Shown one piece after another: positions 7,718 to 17,567 of a DNA stretch of 25,783 nucleotides. The notes beneath the pieces are model-generated. The model saw only the letters and a list, made by a program, of their open reading frames with translations, was not told the DNA's origin and did no database searches. The stretch's first letter is position 1. Each line of letters starts with the position of its first letter. Source of the stretch: Diaporthe sp. PMI_573 (taxonomy: Eukaryota > Ascomycota > Sordariomycetes > Diaporthales > Diaporthaceae); the NCBI GenBank assembly GCA_021399435.1, contig JAJTUP010000197.1, forward strand, positions 1 through 25,783. Direction: 5' to 3'. The translations under genes were made by a program, and so were the position numbers.

Positions 7718-8290
7718 CTTCCGTTGGATTTAAACGCTTTCCTACCATGTTCTATGATCGTACTTTGCGATAACCTCTTCGATGACACAAGTACAGAGCA
7801 TAGCAGAAAGGTACGACGTGCAAACTATTTAAACCCCGATCAATGCCATAATGCATTGTCTTTCGTTAAGGTCTATTGCGTTATTTACGGGAGGCTTGGT
7901 CTAAGTACGAATATTAAGGAGTCTAACCAGATTCAAAAGGCTCACATGGTGTTGGAAGCCTTTACACAGTGCGATATATATAAGAAGTACTATAGGAAAA
8001 TACCATTTAGTTCCAAAAGAAGTGTGGTGCTTATAACATATTGTTGTATTGTACTACAGTCTGAAAATTGTGGCTGGTAGCAGAAGTACAGGCCTTCTGT
8101 CAAGCACTATCAGGATATATTTAGCAACTTTATGTACTGTACCATATGCCAGTGTGCGCCAGTCTGATTCATCTGAATCTTTTTTGTACTGTACTGTATA
8201 CGCTGCAGGAGCAGGTTTAATTAATCGCACTTCTTCTCTTCTCCGTCACCTTTCTGGTTGTCGGCATTCACATTCATGGAACGGAAGCCG
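7718..8290. other. Intergenic region between divergent bZIP-like and C2H2 genes
   Basis: The two genes are transcribed away from each other, so this stretch probably holds both promoters. Open frames here (for example 7715-8080 plus) have no recognisable content and AT-rich, random-looking composition. Confidence 0.4.
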
Positions 8291-8299
8291 ATAAATATA
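8291..8299 (+). promoter_or_regulatory. TATA-like element upstream of the C2H2 gene
   Basis: ATAAATATA lies 36-44 bp before the ATG at 8335. This is close for a fungal promoter, and it implies a very short 5' leader if used. Confidence 0.35.
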
Positions 8300-8334
8300 G
8301 CACATTCATATTGCGGAAGCGAGATTCAATCACT

Positions 8335-8972
8335 ATGCCTACAGGGCAGTGGCAGCAGGACCAGGCAACAATCGAAACTCAAGGACCCGAAGTTCCATTT
8401 CATGTCCCAGCGGCCCAGTGTATCAGCCCAATGACTGCTGCTCAAGATGGAATAGCCCTTGGCTATGCGCCACCGTTTACGGTTCCAAACCAAATGATAA
8501 TCCCTAACCCATTTTATCAACAAGCATATATATACCTATCTTGTTTGAATCCAGCCCTAGTGCCCTTGTATTATGGGTAATACTATTAGATGTATTATTG
8601 TTTATTGACTTTGGAACTGATTTACGTGTTAGATACAATTTCAATGATGCCGTTTCGGCCAATGGCAACCATACGCCAACTATGCGAATGAAGGGAGAGT
8701 CTCCGCACAGCAACACTGTCGCCCGTAAGCCCAAGCCACAGTGTTGGGAGCACGGCTGTAATGGCCGTCAGTTCTCCACATGCAGCAACCTCATCCGCCA
8801 CCAACGAGAAAAGTCCGGACAGGCGCCTAAGTTCCGCTGCCCAAAATGTGAAGCTGGGTTTTCACGTGTAACAGCACGCAATGGTCACCTACAACGTCAA
8901 AGGTGTAAACCAAACTCGGCAGGTGTGCAGCAGGATCGAAAATTGTTGCATGCACAGTGCCGTTCATGCTAG
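8335..8972 (+). CDS. Fungal C2H2-type zinc-finger protein (two exons, 193 aa)
   Basis: Exon 1 is 8335-8576 and exon 2 is 8633-8972. The 56-nt intron (8577-8632) starts GTAATA and ends GTTAG, and joins PLYYG to YNFND in frame. The coding total is 582 nt. Residues 1-80 are Gln/Pro-rich, as in activation regions. The C-terminus has a fungal double finger. Finger 1 has C118, C123 and H137 in CWEHGCNGRQFSTCSNLIRH, with an uncertain fourth ligand. Finger 2 has C150, C153, H166 and C172 (CPKCEAGFSRVTARNGH). This pattern is common in small ascomycete C2H2 factors, so nuclear DNA binding is likely. A possible further donor (AAAG/GTGTAA near 8901) could alter the last 25 residues. The gene looks intact. 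Confidence 0.75.
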
Positions 8973-9840
8973 GCTTTTTCTTGGCTAGTTGATACGTACT
9001 GACGATGCCTGTTGCATAGTTGGGCTTCTCAGCAAAGACAAAAGGATGGAGGCTGATGAAGGAATACTCAAACCCAACAATATACAAGTCCCCTATACTC
9101 AACCTTTGTTTTCTTCTGTTTTGCCAGTCGGCGTTATGTAGGCGATGACGCAGATCTGTTTCTCTTTATATGAGACCGGACATTCGTATAGATGTGTGTA
9201 GTACTTTGACGGCTTCTCTCAGGCTCATGTAGCGAAGCACATTTCACGAAGTACGTTTTCAGACAGGATATCTCGCCAAATGTTTAAAAGCGGAAGCTCC
9301 TTATGCTCTTAACTGTGTAGGCTAGCTTGCACCACTCAGTGTAATTCTGCCCGCAACTTTCTGAGATCAGAGTGCACTGAGAGAACTTGATTTAGAAGCG
9401 CTGAGCGCCTACTTTCCGCTCTAAGGGGAGTCTTGTGTGTTGGTTCTCTTTATAGCAATTGAGCCGCAACTAGGGCAGTATAGTATGCAGTATATGCAGT
9501 TGGTTCAATCAATCACCTCGAGGCATAATTGTCTAAGTCGAATGCTCGACCAGGCATGGTACTTCTGCCGGGAGAATTTACAGTATGGGACGCTACTCGC
9601 GAGAAGGAAGTCGGCTTTGTTCCCGATGCCATCAAGACTAACCAAAAGTACCACTTATTTCCATTATTGAGTCTCTTTGCAGAAATACGATGCAGCATAT
9701 GATTCAGGGCAGAGATGTTACTCTTTAGTAAAAGTACCATTACGTATACTGTACAGTACTGTATCACAGCGGAACACTACTTTTCCCCTTCTCTAGCCCT
9801 TGCCTCTCAATGTTGCTCCTATGATAATGCGCAAGACCTT
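8973..9840. other. No supported gene
   Basis: Open frames are short. The minus strand at 9102-8970 reads as protein-like (for example FVFAEKPNYATGIVSTYQLA) but ends in the complement of the C2H2 gene and matches no known family. Otherwise nothing is seen. Confidence 0.35.
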
Positions 9841-11153
9841 GTTAACTTAGATGTACTGTATGTATTCGAAGGTGGAGGGAAGAGGATGCTGCTCTCGATG
9901 ACGGCGGTGCCGGCGCGGACACCAGCAGCGACAAAGACGAAGAAGGAGCAAGCGACGGCATCGAGACTAAATGCCCGTATGCGCTTCGGCCCGTGGCCAG
10001 GTCAAACCTCACCAGGGAAGAGCGTCGGGCCATCTGGATGGACACGCCCGAGCTTCCGTCGAATACAATGCCCAGCAACCCTGCTCCTCCTGAAGTCTCC
10101 CTTTCGTTCGGCGACTGCTGGAGTCGCAACAAGGCACAAGCTCTCTGCCACTACCACCACCATCACCACCACGACTACCATTACCACTACCAGCAACCTC
10201 GTCCACAAAGTCTTCGTCGCTACTACCACCAGCGGCTGGAAAGCCCAGCGAAGGTGTGCTTGGCTGGGGAAGTCTTCTTACGCCTAGGAAATCAAGCCCT
10301 ACCGCTATTCTCCTTTCTCTCGTGTGCACAGGGGCAGCCTGCTGGTGCAGCGCCGTCCGTTTGTGTCGCTTCCTTCTGACCATTTGCTTTCCCAGAAGCC
10401 TCGGCGGTTCCGGAGAGTCGAGGCGTGCGGTGAATAAGCCGGGAACCGTCATATTTTGCTTTTTTGAATAGATAGATAAGTACCAATTAATGTAAAGATA
10501 GGGGATGGCTTGATGTTTCAGATTGTAACTATATAACTACGTAATTATTATTCGGAATGCCCCTCTCTGGGGGCTCGCGCCTTTTCTTCTGGAATAGACA
10601 CTTCAATAGTCATTCGTTTAGTTTTTATAACCACTGTTATGAGCCCGGTACAATTGCCCGTTTCCTTTGTAGTCGACACAATTTGCAGTTATCACGATGT
10701 CGCTTTCTTTCCATCGCCGTACTGCGTTTCCACGCACAGGGGAGCAAAATATATAATAGACCAGGAAGTTACCTGTTGCCTCTACACTCCTGTCGAAAAG
10801 ACCCAAGGGTACATATCGCTTACAAAATAAATAGTGGCTGTGATCTTTTCGAACCAGGCAATTCGATCCGCTGGGCTGCTTTGGGAGACGGCCGCCGAGT
10901 CGAGAGTGCTGTCCAAATATACCATTGTTGCCTGTTGCGGGTCTTTCTCGTCTTCCCATTGAAGCCGTACCCCAGATCGCGTACCCTGCTCACGGTCTCA
11001 GCAGCCCGGCCAGAGCCGGCCGACTTCGACTTTCTAGCGCCTTCTGCACCTTCGGTAGGACGTCGAAGTTTTGGTAAATGCTTCTTCACCTTGCTTGTCC
11101 TGGTGTTTGTAATTGAAAGTTGTGCACCCGCCCTTGTTCTTACGCGCGTCTAG
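9841..11153. other. Two GC-rich islands with open frames, unassigned
   Basis: Islands at about 9880-10440 and 10900-11130 are clearly more GC-rich than their surroundings and stay open in several frames. Minus-strand translations are Gly/Ser/Arg-rich (SGNGSRGGDGGGSG from a run of near-ACC trinucleotides at 10151-10200) or Lys/Arg-rich (GYGFNGKTRKTRNRQQWYI). They may be exons of a decayed minus-strand gene, but I see no domain. The plus-strand 198-codon frame at 10557-11153 has no supporting features. Confidence 0.25.
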
Positions 11154-11579
11154 CGGCCTGAAAGCTGGCTCCTGGTCTGCATCTTTGTTTGGCTCGGCTG
11201 AAATTGCTTATGCTTCACAATAATGTGTATACTTACAAGAGAACTATTAAATAAGTTAGTTAGGGTGACTGTGTGCCGATTAAGCCGAAGCTAGAGGGCT
11301 AGAACGCAAGAGGGCGCGGAAGTAGAATCGACCCTGAGGATCTTAGTATTGTCTATAGAGTCGATCCGACCATAAATCCTTCGGAATCCCGCTGTGTAAG
11401 ACTATAGTGTATGTTCGATTATTTTATACGAAATTACAATTACTAAAGGGCGTACCTTTTTTCGGTGTTGCCAAGATCATTTTAATTCCTTATTTCCTTT
11501 AGCACCCACATGCAAGCTGCGTTTTCTGAAATAAAGATACGAAATAAGTATTACAGGTTTGTGTAAATTGGCATCAGTC
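11154..11579. other. Intergenic, upstream of the RING-patatin-like gene
   Basis: AT-rich sequence with no supported reading frame. It probably contains the upstream promoter of the next gene. Confidence 0.4.
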
Positions 11580-11587
11580 TATATAAA
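11580..11587 (+). promoter_or_regulatory. TATA box of the RING-patatin-like gene
   Basis: TATATAAA, a perfect consensus, 60-67 bp upstream of the ATG at 11647 in an AT-rich stretch. Confidence 0.55.
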
Positions 11588-11646
11588 CCAATTGCTAAAG
11601 CACAAAAATTGCTTGGGAAAAATGCCGCTAGTTAGGAGAGACTGAC

Positions 11647-13872
11647 ATGAATAATGTGTGGTTGACCCTACGTGATGCAGAGTCACCTGCCTTTTACCGA
11701 AACCCAGGTGTAGAACTGCCGGCTCGCTTCGTCATGAGCATCGGCGACGCTCTGCCCGCGGCCAGCGCCCCGGTTGCCTTACCCGCTCGCACAATTACAG
11801 TAACGAAAGGTAATATTTATCAAATCGTAAATTGCCAACTTCACACCGCGCCATCGCCGGCTGCTGATTACGGAGACCCGGCATCGCCATATCGTGAGCT
11901 TACCTTAGCGCACAGGCTGCCCCAGCGACCTAACGAGGAAGAAGTTTCCGATCTCTGCTTTGATCTTTACTGGGAGGTCCTTGCCCCGTTCAGCGATGTG
12001 ATTGTGATGTTTGTCGCATGGCTTGGTCCATTGAGAACAGCACATATACTACGACGCTGGGCTCGGTCACCATTTGCGGCGTCTCGTTTCAGGCCCCATA
12101 TCGTTATCGTCACGGAAGACAACGAGGACCCGCGATTCGCAGAGATTTTAGACACGTTCACTGAAAATGCAAAAGGAAGATTGACAGTCTCAAAACTGAT
12201 CCGCCGATCAGAACTATCATCAGCCATTTCAAGCTTAGCAGAAGAATCAAATGAAGCCCGCACGGAGCTTGAATTGAATTTCGCCCACCAACACAGGTCT
12301 TTCCTTATCCAAACATCACTTCAATATTTCTGCGATAATCTACTCCTTCCGGATTTTGTGACGGCGTCGCGACTCAACAATCCTGTCCCACGATCGCCAG
12401 AGTTCCACCTCCAAAAAGCTGTCAGGGCATTCGATTCTCGCATCCCTCAGGTTACTCGACTTATAGCATCGGCATTAGCGCTAGATGCATTCCCCCCTGG
12501 CATGCACCGTAAATCAGACCCCTTGTGTTAAATATCTCCTATTCTAACCTTCAAAACAGATTTTCGCCCAAAACACGTTTTCCACGCTATTTATAAGCCT
12601 ATCATCGGACAACTGCGCATTGCGTTGGCCACAGAAACCTTCCTATCCCAAGTAGAGAGCACCTTCACCACTCTTGTACTCAAGAATCGAAAACATAAGC
12701 TGAAGGCTGCCACATCTCACGCCCATTGTCTGAGGCTGATTGGATCGGCAGCTGCGGACATAGAGCTAACCGGGACATGCGTTTTCTGCCTACTGAGGCG
12801 ACCGATCTTCACTCTCGACTGCCAACATCAGCTCTGCTCCTGCTGTATTATCGCCAGCGGCGCAGCATTTCAAAACCATATATGCTCGTTATCAACGTGT
12901 CCCTGGTGTGGCAAGGTCAACACCCGACTGTTCTCATTACAGCCACCCACGGCCGGACCTAGGATCCTAGACTTGGGCCCAAGCTCCGATTTGACCAAGA
13001 CGTGCGCGTTTCTCAAAGACATCCAGAGGAATACCATTACCGCACTGCCGCTGCGGGACTACTTTGACATTGTGAGATGCGATGGCACATCTGGCCTGCT
13101 CCTCGTCCTAAGCCTTTTTGTGGAGGAATGGTCTCTTGACGATGCAGCATACCATATAAGGCGAGCCACTAAAACCAGGGTCCACCAGGGCTTGATTACC
13201 TTTGGGCCGCACCTAACTTGGCCCTTTCGCGCACTTGAACGCGCAAATGGCACTAAAGTCGTCCATCACCAGCTAGACTCAGCACCAGATGAGAATTTAC
13301 TGCAGAGGAGCAGTGTTATCCGATACGATGCGAGTCTGTGCAGGCATGACGCGATCGACTCCATATCGAATCGCATACTTGCTGACTTCTTTTACGTTGA
13401 ACTAGTTGATCAGCCGTGTCTTGCCAGCAGTCCTGAAATCTGCTTACTCAGGCTAAGGTGCCGGGTGCGGCCAGGCCAAGCCCTTTCTATCATCTTGAGG
13501 AAGTTTCAACAAAGCAGGATTTATTTTCGGGGCGATGAACCTAATTACTATATCTCGCATTTGTTGCCCCCAGACGTGTTACAATCTATCAACAATGGCG
13601 AGCCCTTTTCCCGAATCATCGAAGTTATGGTCTCCTCGCGGGCATCAAAAATAAGCGTCAAGATCGAGGGGGCTGATGGTCAGAGACGCCATATCAGCGG
13701 AAGCCCTTATCCCCTCGGGCAGCTCATACGGGACCAAGGCCTGGATTGCTTATTTGGGAAGCCGAACCACAGTGAGTTTGATTCATCAGCGATCCAAGAA
13801 AACAAGGCCACGATGCGCCTGCACGCAGAAAAATTGCAAGACACTTTGAAATCAATTGATGCTTGCCAGTAA
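11647..13872 (+). CDS. RING-finger protein with a degenerate patatin-like region (two exons, 724 aa)
   Basis: Exon 1 is 11647-12508 and exon 2 is 12560-13872. The 51-nt intron starts GTAAAT, has branch point TTCTAAC and ends ACAG. Joining gives 2175 nt and restores the family motif around GMH...VFHAIYKP. Residues 1-300 are the family's N-terminal region (HIVIVTEDNEDPRFAEILDTF). A C3HC4 RING lies at C361, C364, C375, H377, C380, C383, C401 and C404, suggesting ubiquitin-ligase-type zinc binding. A patatin (phospholipase A2-like) region follows. The oxyanion loop expected as DGGGxRG is replaced (RILDLGPSSDL, about 423-432). The nucleophile elbow GxSxG is changed (DGTSGLL). The middle of the domain appears deleted, and the C-terminal tail (ISNRILADFFYVEL, HISGSPYPLGQLI) is kept. 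It is probably a pseudoenzyme or a decaying paralogue. No internal stops. Confidence 0.75.
12509..12559 (+). other. Intron of the RING-patatin-like gene (51 nt)
   Basis: GTAAAT donor, TTCTAAC branch point 19 nt before the end, ACAG acceptor. It contains an in-frame stop (TAA at 12529-12531), so unspliced mRNA would end after about 294 codons. Confidence 0.8.
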
Positions 13873-13874
13873 AT

Positions 13875-14085
13875 TGGGAGGACGGTAAATCGGCTTACTG
13901 ATCCCGTTTGCAAGAGATGTGCCACCGGTTCGTTGTCCTCCTCGTCCGGCAGAGGAGACGTGGCAACCTGCTGCTTCCCCTTTCCCTTGACTGCCTCATC
14001 TCGAAGCATTGTGCCGTCAATCCAGTATATATATCTGCGCTGCTTGGTCAAGCAGTCATCGACAGTGATGCCTAGGGTATGATTT
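13875..14085 (-). pseudogene. Coding-like fragment on the minus strand, family unknown
   Basis: The minus strand is open across this stretch and reads like conserved protein: LNHTLGITVDDCLTKQRRYI, then WIDGTMLRDEAVKGKGKQQV, then PDEEDNEPVAHLLQTG. Past 13875 the frame continues only as the complement of the RING-patatin-like gene, so that is where real homology probably ends. No start, stop or domain can be assigned. It may be the remnant of a gene truncated by the arrival or rearrangement of its neighbour. Confidence 0.35.
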
Positions 14086-16849
14086 AGAGAGACGGAAACC
14101 TATCATCTTGAATATTATATGCGTAACCACGAGCACGCCATCAACGAGTGCCTGAAATAAACGTTATTTGAGATCGGTCCAGAACAGGGATGAATATAGG
14201 TCCTAAACGTACCGAATTCTGGGAACGAATTTATTTAAGCTGATCGCGGGTGAGGCCTGCCGGTATATTAAACTACTTCTTTTTGTGCGTCCCGTGGCTG
14301 ACACTACCTTGCGGACTTATAGTCAAACTGTTTCATTCTTCATTTCTGTTGATCCAAGATGGCAAGTCGAATTATCTCGAGGAAGTTATTCTTTTGGGTT
14401 TATATGTTATCATCGCCTTGGCGTTCTATGCTACTCGCAGCGGCGTCCTTAACAACACGATGGTTTCTCTGTCCTGGAAGTCGCGCCTAGGGTTATTTTT
14501 CGGCGATTTACGAGAATTGCTTCCCTGATGGCCACAGAAACCCACCACATACGTCACCAAGTTACGTAATCTTCATAGGAATGGACCAAAATTGACGTCT
14601 GTACGCTTGGATTGGAGAGGACCACTTCACTCGATAGAAAATAGCCGAAAGACTGCTCGCAGAGTTGAGAGTCATCTTGTACAGTTAGAGGCTCTGATTG
14701 GCTGTAGCCTGCTTAGTCATAAACAGTTGTGTACCCTCCATTAATGGTTGTGCGAATCTCCGTTTTCTTTTTAATTCAGGCACAGGGGCCAGCATGATTA
14801 GTCAGAAAAAGGTACGCGGCATCCGATTAAGGGTACACAAATATCCGGTTTCTTTTGGATAATACTATGAAACAAATAAACTAGACGTTATAATGCCTTT
14901 GAGACACAAATATAAATGTAGAGTTTGGCGACGGATATAGACTTGTTTGCAATTTAGTATTCTGCTCATTCACATGGACCCGTGCCGAACGGTAGGTTAG
15001 AAGGTGCCAGCTTTCTCGAGGTAAGGTCCAGTGGCGCCTTTGGTCAGGCGCTGGGCTGCCCATCTGTAGATATAGGTGCTCGAGATGAGGAGCACCTGAA
15101 AAATAAGGGCTTTGATTTATGGCCCGAGACCTTGCCGCCAAGCGATGAGTATCAGACCATGGCCGAAGGTAGCCCAGTGCGGGCCCTCGTGAAGGAGTAC
15201 ATTAAGGATGACCCAGATCCTGATCTGCGCGTCATGAGATGGATGCTGAAGGACAATCGCTTTTAAAATACTCCTCTACCTGCTCTCTCATCGTATAAGG
15301 CATTTCATGTCTCAAAACATAAGGTGTCATATTGAAGAAATCCTGCTGCTGCTTCCTCTTGGCCTTGCCACCCGGGCGTTAAATGTCTGCCAGGCGTAGA
15401 AAGCCTTATCCGCTTGCAGTAGACTTCTTTGGAGATCATTTGTAGTTTTCTAAACGCAGCCGGGCTGCCAGTACTTCGAAATGTTGTGGTTTAAAATGGT
15501 CCCAGAACACTGGTTCCGGCGTGATGATGATACATCGGAGCAGAGACATGCGGCCCTCTTGGGCCAACTACATCGGTTGAGGTCCGTCCACCTCTCGGCC
15601 GTCGAGTTCGAGCGAGCTTGGCCGCTCCGAACCTGCCTGGAAAATCAAGGTCCACCAGCCGCTTCTCGACCTGACAATGGACGATGATCCGGGGTCTGAA
15701 GAAATGCATGGTGGCTGACGCGTCACGGTGGAGTACGTCTTGACCGCCACTTTCACCATACCGTGGCTACGGGCTCCTTATCTATCTAAACAGACGCAAA
15801 GCACCTATGACTAGGTCTTCAATCCACTCCGCAGCCTTGCCAATATCCTAGCAATATCTAAACGCAGTATCTCGAGACAAGGTTCCGTCTCAAAAGCTAT
15901 TATACCATCCATAACATACAGGCGTCGATATCTTGGGGCGAGCAGGTAATATACGACCAGACCTAATGCGCTGTAGAGACTGCATTGGAGGCCTTGCTAG
16001 GAGGCTGCTGCGATACGCCCTTTGAAGAGTGCCCGGTATGGTCTTGGGAAGCCGTGCGATTCAAATCGTTGGAACGTTGGCTAATAGAAGAGAAAATGTA
16101 TTTTTCCAACCCCGGTTGGTCATGAATAGGATTCTAGCGATGACGGCGGGGCCGTTGTACGGCTGTGCAACAATTAACCTTGAGGCATGATAGAGGTAGA
16201 GTGATATTTCTTGATGTTTCGAAGCCCAGCGGCCGATTTCAGGCAATCTTGCAATCCCACGCAATATCTTGTGTACCACAAAGAATTCGGTCTCTACCTC
16301 CTGTGCCTCAAACAGTCGGTCCACAGAATTTAAACTGGGGAGCAGCCGTCAAGCCGGCTTGCTAGGAGGGCCTCCCGTTAGGAAGGAAAAGAGAGAGCTG
16401 GCGCTCCGCATCAGGACGTCTTCAGGCAGAGAAGGTCATGCGTCCGTGCGGAAAAACCATGCGTCTACGGCTGTTCTCAGCTGGGGCATGGGTTATTGGT
16501 GTTGTATGCAGTTGACAGGTTGGAACAGCTGGTTGAAATTCGCGAGCCACTAACAGGGTCACAGCGATTTTACCTGTAGACAAGATAGATCTACCCATCC
16601 TGAGTACTCGTTATGTTCAATCAATCTTCAAAACGGACCTCGATAGTACAGGCTCGTGCGAAAGGCTAAAAGTGGTAAATTACATCGTATCAAAGCTTAG
16701 CTATCATCAGCTGATACTTGGGCAGGGATCATGGGGTGGAGAGGTCGCAACGTCTCTTCAAATACGGATCCGTACTCCCACTACGTCATTTGCGGCGCAA
16801 GAAGTGTTTCCACATTCTACCCCAGATTGTGAACAGTATCAACGCCAAG
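14086..16849. other. Gene-poor stretch with small scraps
   Basis: No supported gene in about 2.7 kb. Points seen: a plus-strand frame at 14250-14528 with two hydrophobic segments (LCVPWLTLPCGLIV and VILLGLYVIIALAFY) but no ATG start. A plus-strand frame at 14982-15266 ends in a charged, protein-like tail (LWPETLPPSDEYQ). A minus-strand open stretch at about 15390-15255 contains DFFNMTPYVLRHEMPYTMRE. A minus-strand frame at 16324-16061 has no recognisable family. These look like decayed exons rather than genes. Confidence 0.3.
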
Positions 16850-17476
16850 ATGACAACAACACGCGTTCGGTTTGATTTCCTCTGCTATCGTGTACGCATC
16901 AAGTTCGATGTGTCCTACGATATACCTAATCGCATCATCAGGGCAGGAGACGATTCAGACCAGGCGAGACCCGAGGAAAGGCAGCTGTGGGACGCGGCGA
17001 TGAATAGCATTATGGAGCAGAGCGAGACGACTTGCCTCCGGCGTGCCAGTCCGGCCTCGTGTGCGTGTGGGTTACCGGCAACGGCCACTGAATATCTACC
17101 ACCGATGCCGTTCCTTGATGCTCCAGAACCTCACGCTGTGGTCGTCGTGGATCCGTTCTGCGGGGACCTGAAATGTCGGACGCGGACCCGCCAGCGCATG
17201 CTGCAAGTAATGTCGAGGAGGCGCTCTCTAGATGGTGGCCTTAGTGGCCCGGACCCAGGACTCTTCGCAGAGCTGATGTCCTGTAGAGTATGCAAGAAAA
17301 GGGAAGGGCTGAGGGAATGCGGGGGCTGTCACGTCGCGGGGTATTGTGGGCAAGAGCACCAAGAGGAGGACTGGCCAAACCACAAGGCAGAGTGTACGCC
17401 GTGGCCGACGCCGACATTCGATTCAAGGTGCCCTCTGGACGAGGCGGACGACGACACAGGCGCTGGAGAGAGCTAG
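16850..17476 (+). CDS. MYND-type zinc-finger protein (208 aa)
   Basis: The ATG at 16850 (GCCAAGATGACA) was chosen because the longer frame upstream has no ATG. A first Cys-containing block (SCACGLPATATEYLPPM, about residues 83-99) is followed by VVVVDPFCGDLKCRTRTRQ. The C-terminal MYND finger is at C145, C148, C157, C160, C166, H170, H178 and C182 (CRVCKKREGL...GYCGQEHQEEDW). MYND fingers bind zinc and mediate protein-protein contacts. Many fungal paralogues have this layout with unknown roles. The C-terminal tail is acidic (DEADDDTGAGES). The sequence is GC-rich like the helicase that follows and unlike the AT-rich flank. The helicase frame is already open across the last 130 bp in another frame. 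Confidence 0.7.
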   Translation: MTTTRVRFDFLCYRVRIKFDVSYDIPNRIIRAGDDSDQARPEERQLWDAAMNSIMEQSETTCLRRASPASCACGLPATATEYLPPMPFLDAPEPHAVVVVDPFCGDLKCRTRTRQRMLQVMSRRRSLDGGLSGPDPGLFAELMSCRVCKKREGLRECGGCHVAGYCGQEHQEEDWPNHKAECTPWPTPTFDSRCPLDEADDDTGAGES

Positions 17477-17567
17477 CTTCTCAGACCCCGAGCCGGACCC
17501 GTGTGGTGCGGATACACGGTCCGCACGCCAATCAACAGCAAACGCACTGACGAAGCCCGAGATCGGC

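Noticed and set aside
8541..8632. Start of the C2H2 protein within this stretch
   Set aside because: The frame here begins at TTG with hydrophobic random content. A 56-nt GT-AG intron joins the downstream frame cleanly to an ATG-started exon at 8335.
9715..10287. 190-codon plus-strand ORF with Thr/His-rich repeats, and overlapping minus-strand Gly-rich ORFs
   Set aside because: They arise from a near-ACC trinucleotide run and high local GC that keeps several frames open. No ATG context, intron or domain supports any one of them.
10557..11153. 198-codon plus-strand ORF
   Set aside because: No recognisable domain and Cys/Phe-rich random-looking content. The minus strand of the same island looks at least as coding.
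17346..17567. Extension of the helicase upstream to 17346
   Set aside because: No ATG occurs in this part, it overlaps the MYND finger in another frame, and its Arg-rich start is the shadow of the MYND coding sequence.
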